DNA from: Ignavibacteriota bacterium
Lineage (GTDB): Bacteria; Bacteroidota; Ignavibacteria; Ignavibacteriales; Melioribacteraceae
DNA: 64,000 bases
Direction of reading: 5' to 3'
Assembly: GCA_013112585.1 (NCBI GenBank)
Contig: JABFGH010000005.1
Coordinates: forward strand, 94,501-158,500
Positions 56,009 through 64,000 of this stretch are shown here, piece by piece (position 1 is the first letter of the stretch; each line of letters starts with the position of its first letter). The position numbers were made by a program, and so were the translations under genes. A model generated the notes under the pieces. That model had not been told where the DNA came from. It did no database searches and saw nothing but the letters and a program-made list of their open reading frames with translations.

Positions 56009-57886
56009 TTGATAAAGAAATATCTAATACTTCTATTCCTCTTCATATCTACTGCTGTTTCAGCACAACAGATTAGCATCCCTAAATTTACCTTAACCGG
56101 AATTAATTTTGAACTTAGTTTAAGTGATATCCCCGACTCAATCAAGCAAGTAGATTTAAAGGTTCAGAATTCATCGCATACAAGCAGTTACCTAGTTCAA
56201 GTTAGAGATGGAAAAGTTGATACTACATTAAATATAAGCTCATTTGGTAATTACATAATTCATGCAAAAAATATAAAAGTAAAACCAGCCGAAATAAGAG
56301 TTATACCCGGTTGGTTCAGCATTCTGCCGCCGCTTATTGCAATTTTAATGGCACTGCTAATCAGGCAGGTTTTAGTTTCACTTGCTCTCGGTATTTACAT
56401 AGGAACAATTTTCATTTACGACTATAATCCATTAACCGCCTTACTTAGGTTCGCCGATGTTTTCATCATTGAAGCATTGATCGATCGTGATCATATGTAT
56501 GTGATACTTTTTACTTTGCTCATCGGGGGCGTGGTGGGAATAATTGCACGGAACGGGGGTACTATAGGGCTGGCAAATTTAGTTACAAAATATGCAAAAA
56601 CGCCTAAATCGGGAATGATAACAAGCTGGTTAATGGGCTTGATGATTTTTTTTGATGACTATGCGAACTCCTTAATTATCGGCAACATGATGCGCCCTAT
56701 TACCGATAAACTAAAAATATCCAGAGAAAAATTAGCTTACATTGTAGATTCCACCGCGGCACCGATTGCCAGCGTGGTTATAGTAAGCACCTGGATTGGC
56801 TATGAGTTGGGACTAATATCGGAGGGGTTAAAACTAATCGGTTCAACTGAAAATGCTTATGATGTTTTTATTCAAACACTCCCTTATAGATTTTATCCGA
56901 TTGCAGCATTGTTTTTTGTTTTTATTACTTCCTACTTTCAGCGGGATTTTGGTCCAATGTATAAAGCCGAAAAAAGAGCAAGAGTTGAAGGCAAGTTATA
57001 TCGAGACGGATCGAAGATAAGTATTAAAAAAGATGTTGATTTAGCGCTGGATAACCAAAAAGCAAGATGGGTAAATGGGGTTGTCCCAATATTGATTATC
57101 CTATTCGGAACTATAGGCGGATTATTTTATACCGGTATAAATTCGCTGCAGCAAAATGGAATTACTGAATACTCTTTACAGCAGATTATAAGCAGCTCCG
57201 ATTCTTTCTCCTCTTTACTATGGTCAAGTTTTGTTGCATGTCTCGCTGCCATATCTATGACCGTATCACAGAAAGTACTTAACTTACATGATTCAATTGG
57301 AGCATGGCACAAAGGTGTTCAGTCTATGCTGTTTGCCTGCATTATTCTAACATTTGCATGGGCTATAAGCACTGTAACAAATGAATTAAATACTGCCGAT
57401 TATATCATTTCAATTTTAAGCGATTCACTCAACGCGCGCTTTCTTCCGTTTTTGGTTTTTATACTTTGCGGTTTAATAAGTTTTGCTACCGGAACAAGCT
57501 GGGGCACAATGGCTATTGTTATGCCGATTGTAATTCCGCTTGCGGCAAAGTTAGCCGAGTATTCTAATTTGGATGCTTCAGGTACCTCGTTAATTATTTA
57601 CGGGGTTATTTCATCGGTGCTTGTAGGTTCTGTGTTTGGCGACCACTGTTCCCCAATTGCCGATACAACTATTTTAAGCTCAATGGCATCTCACTGTGAT
57701 CATATTGATCACGTTAAAACCCAAATGCCGTATGCACTACTCATCGGTATAGTATGTATATTTCTCGGCGATCTGCCGACTGCTTTCGGGTTAAACCCTT
57801 TCATCTCCATATTTTTAATTTTTGCAGTGTTAACCGGTATCCTTTTTCTTTTCGGAAAAACCACTCTCTTTAGCAAAGCTGATTAA
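56009..57886 (+). CDS. NhaC-family Na+/H+ antiporter-like transporter with N-terminal periplasmic domain
   Basis: Start TTG 56009. Of 625 residues, the first ~20 form a signal peptide (YLILLFLFISTAVSAQ). About 75 residues of a beta-rich extracytoplasmic module follow, and the transmembrane part begins at WFSILPPLIAILMALLIRQ. The NhaC-type core includes MIFFDDYANSLIIGNMMRP, FATGTSWGTMAIVMPIVIP and GSVFGDHCSPIADTTILSS. Sodium/proton exchange is the family role; amino-acid or other cation exchange cannot be excluded. The N-terminal module is unusual for NhaC. Confidence 0.88.
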   Translation: MIKKYLILLFLFISTAVSAQQISIPKFTLTGINFELSLSDIPDSIKQVDLKVQNSSHTSSYLVQVRDGKVDTTLNISSFGNYIIHAKNIKVKPAEIRVIPGWFSILPPLIAILMALLIRQVLVSLALGIYIGTIFIYDYNPLTALLRFADVFIIEALIDRDHMYVILFTLLIGGVVGIIARNGGTIGLANLVTKYAKTPKSGMITSWLMGLMIFFDDYANSLIIGNMMRPITDKLKISREKLAYIVDSTAAPIASVVIVSTWIGYELGLISEGLKLIGSTENAYDVFIQTLPYRFYPIAALFFVFITSYFQRDFGPMYKAEKRARVEGKLYRDGSKISIKKDVDLALDNQKARWVNGVVPILIILFGTIGGLFYTGINSLQQNGITEYSLQQIISSSDSFSSLLWSSFVACLAAISMTVSQKVLNLHDSIGAWHKGVQSMLFACIILTFAWAISTVTNELNTADYIISILSDSLNARFLPFLVFILCGLISFATGTSWGTMAIVMPIVIPLAAKLAEYSNLDASGTSLIIYGVISSVLVGSVFGDHCSPIADTTILSSMASHCDHIDHVKTQMPYALLIGIVCIFLGDLPTAFGLNPFISIFLIFAVLTGILFLFGKTTLFSKAD

Positions 57887-57946
57887 CCCTTTAAAAAATT
57901 GTTTCTAACTCCTAAAATTTTAAAGAATAAAATTATTAATTAGATA

Positions 57947-58249
57947 ATGAGGATAACGTATCTTTTAATATTGATAATCTTTTTATATATTGTACATGAT
58001 ATCCAATTAAAAACTATTATTGAAAAGGAAGGAAGCATGAACAGCGATGCCGAGCTTTATTTTAAAAAAGGAAACTCAAAAACTTCATTACGTGATTATA
58101 AAGCTGCAATTAAGTTTTATGATAAAGCAATCGAGTTGAGATCTGATTTTCAATTGGCATACAAAAACAGGGGATTCGCAAAAAAATTAGCTGGTGACAT
58201 TAAAGGATCAGAGGCTGATTTTAAGAAATCCGAAGAACTTAGTAAATAA
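57947..58249 (+). CDS. Small membrane-anchored TPR protein
   Basis: The 100-residue product has a hydrophobic N-terminal anchor (ITYLLILIIFLYIVHDI) and two TPR-like helix pairs: AELYFKKGNSKTSLRDYKAA, then ELRSDFQLAYKNRGFAKKLAG. It presumably acts as a protein-binding scaffold on the periplasmic side. It lies alone between the antiporter and the convergent uvrC gene, whose stop is four bases away. Confidence 0.7.
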   Translation: MRITYLLILIIFLYIVHDIQLKTIIEKEGSMNSDAELYFKKGNSKTSLRDYKAAIKFYDKAIELRSDFQLAYKNRGFAKKLAGDIKGSEADFKKSEELSK

Positions 58250-58252
58250 AAA

Positions 58253-60079
58253 TTAATCAGGAAATTTGTGATAGTAGTTATAAATAATCTTTGCTTTAGC
58301 TTTGCCAATGAACTTAGAAAGTTCTTCAACGGAAGCATTTTTTATTTTTTCTAAACTTTTTATTTCACGCAAAAGAGTTTCTGCGGCTTTTTTACCGATG
58401 CCATTAATTTCCAAAAGTTCACTGGTTAAAGTTCGTTTATCTCTTCTATCACGATGAAATGTTATAGCAAATCTATGCGCTTCATCCCTAACATTCTGAA
58501 GAAGTTTTAAACTTGATGATGTTTTAGGTATTGTTTGTGCTTCTGATATTCCCGGAAGAAAAACTTCTTCAAGCCTTTTTGCTAACCCGATTATTTCAAA
58601 ATCCTTAAAGCCAATTTTCTCCAATATTTCCACCGCACTGGAAAGCTGTCCCTTGCCGCCGTCAACCATTATTAAATCAGCTAATTTTTGATTTTCGTTT
58701 TTAACTCTTGTGTATCTCCGCTCAACAACCTCTCTCATGCTCGCAAAATCATCGGGTCCTTCCACATCCTTGATTATAAATTTTCGGTATAAACTTTTCT
58801 TCGGTTTGCCGTCAACAAAAACTACCATGCTTGCCACGGTATCAGTTCCCTGAAGATTTGAAATATCAAAACACTCAATTCTTTTGGGAAGATGTTTTAA
58901 GTGTAAGTCACGTTTTAATGCCGAAAGAACATACGGCACATTTCCTTCTCGCTTCATTTTCTGAAGCTGCAATTCCTTCAACTGCAGTATTGCATTCTGC
59001 TTGCACATTTTTATTAGTGAAAGAGCATCACTTTTTCTTTTAGGAACAATGATATGAATTTTTTTAGCAGCCTTTTGTTCCAGCCATTTCTGGAGAGCTG
59101 ATTTATCAACCGGATCATACTCAACAATTATTTCTTTCGGTACTTCAACAAACTCATTGTAATAAAATTTAATTATGGAAGAATAAATTTTCCCCGGTTC
59201 ATCATTCAGTCCGGCACTTAATTTCAACTGTTTTTTTCCTACAAGTTTTCCGGAACGAATATTTAAAATTGTTGAGGCTACATCTTTACCCTCAATAGCG
59301 GCACTAATAATATCTCTATCACTAAAATCTGTCGAAACAACTTTTTGCCTTTCGGAATATACTTTAAGCTGTTCAATTTTATCTCTCAGGTCAGCAGCCT
59401 TTTCAAATTCAAAATTATCCGAGGCTGTTTTCATTTTATTAATTAGATCTTTAATTAAGTCATCAGTTTTTCCCTTAAGAAGTTTTACAACCTCATCAAC
59501 CATTTCGTTGTAATCTTTTTCACTGATCAATCCTTCACAAGGTCCGTCGCATTTTTTAATGTGATAATCCAAACAGACCTGCACCTTTTTTTCTTTTATC
59601 GATTTGTCATCAATAAAATATTTGCAGCTTCTAATTTTGAAAATTTTATTTATTAATCTGAGTGATGCCCGCATACTTTTTACATCGGTATAGGGACCAA
59701 AATATTTTGAACCGTCTTTTATAATATCCCTGGTGCTGAATACTTGCGGATAGGGTTCATTTGTAACGCGGATGTAAGGAAATGATTTATCATCCTTAAG
59801 ATTTATATTGTAACGGGGTTTGTAATCTTTTATAAGGTTGTTTTCAAGAACAAGAGCTTCAATTTCGCTATTGGTAATAATTGTCTGAAAATCATGAACC
59901 TTTTTTACCATTGCCAAAGTTTTAGGTGAATCAACATTACTATGAAAATAACTGCGCACCCTGCTGCGTAGATTTTTTGCTTTACCGATATAGATAATTT
60001 TATTGTTCTTATCTAAAAATTGATAAATTCCCGGCAGTGCCGGTATGCTGAATAATTTGGCTTTTACTTCGTTGTTCAT
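58253..60079 (-). CDS. uvrC: UvrABC excinuclease subunit C
   Basis: The 608-residue protein is a complete UvrC: GIY-YIG domain (LPGIYQF, IIYIGKAKNLRSRVRSYF), Cys cluster (KKCDGPC), UVR motif (FEFEKAADLRDKIEQL), RNase-H-like nuclease (CFDISNLQGTDTVASMVVF, LIMVDGGKGQLSSA) and C-terminal helix-hairpin-helix (LLEINGIGKKAAETLL). It makes both incisions in nucleotide excision repair. A partial UvrC-like fusion is at 30905. Confidence 0.96.
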   Translation of the reverse strand: MNNEVKAKLFSIPALPGIYQFLDKNNKIIYIGKAKNLRSRVRSYFHSNVDSPKTLAMVKKVHDFQTIITNSEIEALVLENNLIKDYKPRYNINLKDDKSFPYIRVTNEPYPQVFSTRDIIKDGSKYFGPYTDVKSMRASLRLINKIFKIRSCKYFIDDKSIKEKKVQVCLDYHIKKCDGPCEGLISEKDYNEMVDEVVKLLKGKTDDLIKDLINKMKTASDNFEFEKAADLRDKIEQLKVYSERQKVVSTDFSDRDIISAAIEGKDVASTILNIRSGKLVGKKQLKLSAGLNDEPGKIYSSIIKFYYNEFVEVPKEIIVEYDPVDKSALQKWLEQKAAKKIHIIVPKRKSDALSLIKMCKQNAILQLKELQLQKMKREGNVPYVLSALKRDLHLKHLPKRIECFDISNLQGTDTVASMVVFVDGKPKKSLYRKFIIKDVEGPDDFASMREVVERRYTRVKNENQKLADLIMVDGGKGQLSSAVEILEKIGFKDFEIIGLAKRLEEVFLPGISEAQTIPKTSSSLKLLQNVRDEAHRFAITFHRDRRDKRTLTSELLEINGIGKKAAETLLREIKSLEKIKNASVEELSKFIGKAKAKIIYNYYHKFPD

Positions 60080-60180
60080 TATTTGCTTATTATTTTATTA
60101 AAACTTAATAAAATAGAATTTCATTATCATGTTAATTATATATCAAAAAAATGACGGAATGCGTTTCAGTATTTAAAATG

Positions 60181-60206
60181 AAAAAGCCGGTATCGACCGG
60201 CTTTTA
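60181..60206 (-). terminator. Terminator downstream of glgC
   Basis: A hairpin AAAAGCCGGT-ATCG-ACCGGCTTTT lies 22 bases past the glgC stop on the minus strand and ends in a T-run on that strand. The A-run on the other side would let it act in both directions. Confidence 0.8.
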
Positions 60207-60227
60207 ATTCGTAACCATTTTAAAAAA

Positions 60228-61469
60228 TTACTTCTCAAAAACATAACCTTTAGGAATTACAACAATTCCGGTGTCGGAAATAGTAAACTTCTTGCCGTCT
60301 TCTTCGGGGTTAAAGCCAATTTCTGTATGCTCGGGAATTTTAACATTTTTATCAATAATAGCTCGCCTTATTCTTGAGTGACGACCAATATCAACATTAT
60401 CAAACACTATTGAATCTGTAACATAAGTGTAGCTGTTAACTCTTACATTAAAACCAAGAATTGATCTTTCAACTAATCCTCCCGATATAATAGTTCCATC
60501 AGAAACAAGAGAGTTAAAAACCCTACCCACTCGTTCACCTTCGTGCGAAAGTGTTTTAGCCGGCGGGTATTGAAGCTGTTTTGTTCTAAGAGGCCATGCA
60601 AAATCATAAAGATTAAAATCGGGATTAACCCTAATTAAATCCATACTGGCTGCGTAATAGCTGTCTATTGTTCCAACATCAACCCAATAAGGATTGCTGC
60701 CGCCGTTTAAGTCCTCAAAACGGTATGCACGGGTTTTGTATTTATTTTTTATCATATATGGAATTACATGCTTGCCGAAATCCTCACTCGGAATTTTTTC
60801 CGCCATCATTTTTTCCAAAACTGACTTTAGTATTCCGGCTTTAAATATGTAAACCCCCATATTAACAAATGAGTGCCCCGGTTTATCAGGTGTTTCAGGC
60901 GGGTTATTCGGTTTTTCAATAAACGATTTTATATTATACTCATCATCAATACCAACAATTCCATATCGGTTTGCCTGGTCAACCGGCACATAAAAACAGG
61001 CAATGGTTAAGTCGGCTTCCTTTTGAAGATGATACTCGAGCATTTTTAAGTAGTCCATTTTGTAAATGTGATCGCCGGATAAAATTAAAGCCGATTCTAC
61101 ACTGTCTTCACGAATAAAATTTAAGTTTTGATAAATTGCATTTGATGTACCGAGATACCAGTTGTTACTGGTTTTCTGCTGCGGCGGTACGGAATAAATA
61201 AATTCGCCCAATTCGGGATTAAAAATATTCCACGCTTCATACAAGTGCTGGTTTAATGAATCGGATTTATACTGTGTAAGCACATAAATTTTTCTTAATC
61301 CGGAGTTCAAACAATTTGAAAGTGCAAAATCGATAATACGGTACTTGCCCCCGAAAGGGACAGATGGTTTTGTACGAACAGATGTTAGAGGTTTTAATCT
61401 TTCTCCTAATCCGCCTGCAAGAATTAAAGTAAGTGTGTTTCTAAGAATGGATGAACCGAATAATGGCAT
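60228..61469 (-). CDS. glgC: Glucose-1-phosphate adenylyltransferase
   Basis: The 413-residue protein has the nucleotidyltransferase motif LILAGGLGERLKPLTSVRTK, then GGKYRIIDFALSNCLNSGL, the substrate-loop SGDHIYKMDY, and a C-terminal beta-helix. It makes ADP-glucose for glycogen. No glycogen synthase or branching gene is in the window. Confidence 0.96.
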   Translation of the reverse strand: MPLFGSSILRNTLTLILAGGLGERLKPLTSVRTKPSVPFGGKYRIIDFALSNCLNSGLRKIYVLTQYKSDSLNQHLYEAWNIFNPELGEFIYSVPPQQKTSNNWYLGTSNAIYQNLNFIREDSVESALILSGDHIYKMDYLKMLEYHLQKEADLTIACFYVPVDQANRYGIVGIDDEYNIKSFIEKPNNPPETPDKPGHSFVNMGVYIFKAGILKSVLEKMMAEKIPSEDFGKHVIPYMIKNKYKTRAYRFEDLNGGSNPYWVDVGTIDSYYAASMDLIRVNPDFNLYDFAWPLRTKQLQYPPAKTLSHEGERVGRVFNSLVSDGTIISGGLVERSILGFNVRVNSYTYVTDSIVFDNVDIGRHSRIRRAIIDKNVKIPEHTEIGFNPEEDGKKFTISDTGIVVIPKGYVFEK

Positions 61470-61581
61470 GTGAGTCTCATTTTTTATTCAAAATATATTT
61501 AATTAAAACTTGGCTGCCTAATAAAGAAATTATTAACTTTGATACTATAAGTTTTCTACAATATAAATAAATATTGATCCT

Positions 61582-63297
61582 TTGAAAGTCAAGCAAAATA
61601 ACGCCTATTTACTCTTATCTCTAATATTTTTAGTAGGAACTGCATTAGTGATTATAATTTTTAATCCGGTTAAAAGCGCAATTCAGGATCGCTCCGATTA
61701 TGGATTTGTTGCAGTACCTGAATTTGATAATTACTTTACCGATAATCAGTACAATATTGATATTTTAAGTTACGACCTAAGTATTGAACTGCTGACCGAC
61801 GAAGAAGAAATAACCGGGGAAGCAGTTATCAGCGGTGTTTACAAGGATAGTTCACTTAAACAAATTGACTTAAATTTTTATGACAACATGGAAATAAATT
61901 CACTTCTGCTGAATGATATGGCTGTTGAGTATATACATGATGATTTTAAGCTTTCCATTTTTGATGATAATAAAACCACTGAAGAGTTTGTAATTGAAAT
62001 ATCATATTCCGGTGCACCGCAAAGTTTAGGAATGGGCTCGTTTAATTTTGAAGAAAAAAATGGCAGCAAATATGTTTACACACTAAGCGAGCCGGTATAT
62101 GCATCAACCTGGTTTCCGTGTAATGATTTGCCCGACGATAAAGCTGTGGGTTATATAAGAATTAAAAATGATTCCGCAGCAGTTTCAATTTCAAACGGCG
62201 TGCTTGATAATATTGAAATTGACGGGGATAAAAAAATATATAGCTGGAAAATCCTTAATCCAATTTCTACTTATTTGATTGCAATATATTCAGGTAATTA
62301 CAAAAAGTTTTCGCAGCAATATACAACCATCAACAACAACATAGTTAACTTTGATTATTACGTAACACCCGAAAACTATAAAAAAGCACAAGTCGATTTC
62401 AGCATTCATCCAAAAATATTTAAGGTTTTTGAAGAACTATTCGGTGAGTATGCATTTGCTAATGAAAAATATTCCGTAGTTGAATTCTTTTGGAAATACG
62501 GAGCAATGGAACATCAAACAGTTACCGGAATGGGAAGCAGATTTATAGGCGGGAAAAATTTCTTTAAGGAGATTTACATTCATGAAGTTGCACATCACTG
62601 GTGGGGAAATGCTGTTGGACCAAAAACATGGAAAGATGTTTGGATGAATGAAGGATTCACCACCTACTCCGAAGCCCTTTACTGGGAAAAGGTGAGCAGC
62701 CGCTCTGCACTTATCTCAACCTTGCAGTCAAAGTTTAGAGACTATCCCAATTACTCACTTTACAGCCCGGGACCAAATATGTTCGGCAGTATGATTTATA
62801 ACAAAGGCGCATGGGTTTTGCACATGCTGCGCAGGGAAATTGGAGATGAAAATTTCTTTAAATTGCTGCGGAACTATTTCAATACTTACAAGTATAAAAA
62901 TGCATCTACGGATGACTTTAAAACCTTAGCAGAAAAAGTATCCGATAAAGATTTGTCTACGTTCTTTAATCAATGGGTTTACTTCGGTAAAGGATTAATT
63001 ATCCTGGAATATAATTTTGAAACAATGAAAGAGAATAACCAATATTTAACCGACTTAAAATTGACGCAGCTTCATGAGGAATACAGCGAATATAAATTTC
63101 CTTTGGATGTTAAAATTAAATCAAATAGCGGCAAAACTAAATCCTTTGATTTTTATATAACAAGTTATGATACAGTGTTAACCTTAGCTGCTGATTTTAA
63201 GCCCGATGAAATTGTTATTGATCCTGATAATTGGCTGATGGCTATAATTTCTAAGGCAATTACAGATACTGATCATCAAGAAGAATTGAATAATTGA
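61582..63297 (+). CDS. Membrane-anchored M1-family zinc aminopeptidase
   Basis: Start TTG 61582. The 571-residue protein has one N-terminal membrane anchor (YLLLSLIFLVGTALVIIIF) and the M1 catalytic features. HEVAHHWW places His334, Glu335 and His338. The third ligand is Glu357 in WMNEGFTTYSEA, 19 residues after His338. The substrate-recognition motif is YGAMEHQT, a variant of GAMEN. It lacks the long C-terminal helical domain of larger M1 enzymes. It trims N-terminal residues from peptides outside the cytoplasm. Confidence 0.92.
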   Translation: MKVKQNNAYLLLSLIFLVGTALVIIIFNPVKSAIQDRSDYGFVAVPEFDNYFTDNQYNIDILSYDLSIELLTDEEEITGEAVISGVYKDSSLKQIDLNFYDNMEINSLLLNDMAVEYIHDDFKLSIFDDNKTTEEFVIEISYSGAPQSLGMGSFNFEEKNGSKYVYTLSEPVYASTWFPCNDLPDDKAVGYIRIKNDSAAVSISNGVLDNIEIDGDKKIYSWKILNPISTYLIAIYSGNYKKFSQQYTTINNNIVNFDYYVTPENYKKAQVDFSIHPKIFKVFEELFGEYAFANEKYSVVEFFWKYGAMEHQTVTGMGSRFIGGKNFFKEIYIHEVAHHWWGNAVGPKTWKDVWMNEGFTTYSEALYWEKVSSRSALISTLQSKFRDYPNYSLYSPGPNMFGSMIYNKGAWVLHMLRREIGDENFFKLLRNYFNTYKYKNASTDDFKTLAEKVSDKDLSTFFNQWVYFGKGLIILEYNFETMKENNQYLTDLKLTQLHEEYSEYKFPLDVKIKSNSGKTKSFDFYITSYDTVLTLAADFKPDEIVIDPDNWLMAIISKAITDTDHQEELNN

Positions 63298-63322
63298 AAA
63301 ACTAAAAAATCAATACTGAATT

Positions 63323-64000
63323 TTGAACGAAAAAATATTTTTTATTTCCGACATACATTTCGGATTACTAAGCCGCGAAGAAGAAATTAAGCGTGAAAGA
63401 TTATTTGTCCGGTTTTTACAATTTGCCGGAAAAGAGGCGAAGGCTCTCTATATTCTTGGTGATTTATTTGATTACTGGTTTGAGTATAATCGTGTAATTC
63501 AAAAAGGTTTTTTCCGCACATTAACAGCTATGCAGGATCTGGCAGAACAGGGAGTTGAAATTCACTACTTAATCGGCAATCATGATTTTCTTCACAAAGA
63601 TTTTTTTGAAAAAGAAATTGGTGCCGTTCTTTATAAAGATCCTATAAGTGTTGAATTGAATGGCAAAAAATTTTTTCTAGGTCATGGTGATGGATTAGTT
63701 AAAAATGATTTAGGCTATAAAATTTTGAAGAAAGTATTAAGAAGTAAAATAACACAAAAACTGTATTCGCTGCTTCATCCCGATTTGGGAATTTGGCTTG
63801 CAAGTTCAACAAGTAAATCGAGCAGAGATTATACCGGTAAGAAAAATTACGGTGAAATTGACGGACTTTTTGAAGCCGCCGCAGAAAAAATTGACGAAGG
63901 TTATGACTATGTTTTATTTGGTCATTCTCACAACAGAAAATTTAAAAAATATAAAAATGGAATTTACATCAATTTGGGTACTTGGCTCGAACAACCTTGT
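63323..64000 (+). CDS. lpxH: UDP-2,3-diacylglucosamine diphosphatase, 5' part
   Basis: The gene runs off the right edge with 226 codons present from TTG 63323. The metallophosphatase motifs are FFISDIHFG, YILGDLFDYWFEY, LIGNHDF, FLGHGDG and LFGHSHN, in the order found in LpxH-type enzymes. It hydrolyses UDP-diacylglucosamine in lipid A synthesis, consistent with an LPS-type outer membrane. It lies 25 bases after the aminopeptidase gene. Confidence 0.88.
   Translation, partial: MNEKIFFISDIHFGLLSREEEIKRERLFVRFLQFAGKEAKALYILGDLFDYWFEYNRVIQKGFFRTLTAMQDLAEQGVEIHYLIGNHDFLHKDFFEKEIGAVLYKDPISVELNGKKFFLGHGDGLVKNDLGYKILKKVLRSKITQKLYSLLHPDLGIWLASSTSKSSRDYTGKKNYGEIDGLFEAAAEKIDEGYDYVLFGHSHNRKFKKYKNGIYINLGTWLEQPC

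Noticed and set aside
58831-59043. Short plus-strand frame within uvrC.
   Set aside because: A shadow of the uvrC coding sequence; no supporting features.
61582-63297. GAMEH in place of GAMEN in the M1 peptidase as a sign of inactivity.
   Set aside because: The zinc ligands and catalytic Glu are intact, and MEHQT variants occur in many active-looking M1 proteins.

Overview
The window is AT-rich, gene-dense bacterial chromosome. The likely source is the Ignavibacteria/Chlorobi side of the Bacteroidota (FCB) group. The evidence is a PorU sortase next to a PorV-type barrel, several proteins with type IX secretion (T9SS) C-terminal sorting domains, PorV/PorQ-like barrels, bacillithiol synthesis (BshC), frequent TTG starts, and promoter-like TTG/TAnnTTTG boxes (best before the SRP RNA). 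No rRNA, tRNA, CRISPR array, intact transposase or prophage was seen.

Layout. 1-1431: end of a thioredoxin-like ferredoxin gene, nth, and an HD-domain protein. 1672-15291: a long co-directional block with porU, porV, a secreted M6-like protein that has lost its zinc motif, a metallopeptidase/beta-propeller/outer-membrane-barrel fusion, a small membrane protein, and der. 15740-17078: an AT-rich island holding a three-gene toxin/antitoxin/SecB-like chaperone system with an operator-like palindrome. 17393-22066: CoA-disulfide-reductase-like flavoprotein, upp, rel/spoT, ruvX. 22180-23231: two bacterial microcompartment (BMC) shell genes, the second with a long charged linker and a SAP/Rho-N-like tail. 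23298-29294: YbbR-like protein, tmk, an S41 protease, a TSUP transporter, htpG. 29313-30906: a stretch bracketed by two near-identical terminator palindromes, holding a decayed T9SS sorting-domain fragment and an intact T9SS cargo gene. 30905-38531: DEDDh exonuclease/GIY-YIG fusion (minus strand), then ymdB, an orphan DNA methyltransferase, folD, a BMC-type deoC with an N-terminal extension, a solitary HicB-like protein, a TrmH-type methyltransferase and aroA. 38622-44229: bshC (minus), two related outer-membrane proteins around a family 2 glycosyltransferase, and a site-2 protease. 44269-48893: lipoprotein, T9SS propeller protein and two PorV/PorQ-like barrels. 48950-49130: a non-coding element of six triloop palindromes. 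49281-55283: a surface-polysaccharide cluster (two GT4-type enzymes, flippase, deacetylase-like protein, GT9). 55293-64000: SRP RNA, SixA-like phosphatase, NhaC-type antiporter with an extra periplasmic domain, small TPR protein, uvrC, glgC, M1 aminopeptidase and a truncated lpxH.

How the genes fit together. The envelope theme dominates: PorU and PorV process and attach T9SS cargo, several cargo proteins are encoded here, and the glycan cluster and LpxH supply surface polysaccharide and lipid A. The BMC shell genes and deoC, about 12 kb apart, suggest a microcompartment whose remaining parts lie outside the window. The strongest candidates for a closer look are the toxin/antitoxin/chaperone triad, the BMC shell protein with a possible nucleic-acid-binding tail, the protease/propeller/barrel fusion beside porUV, and the six-palindrome element.
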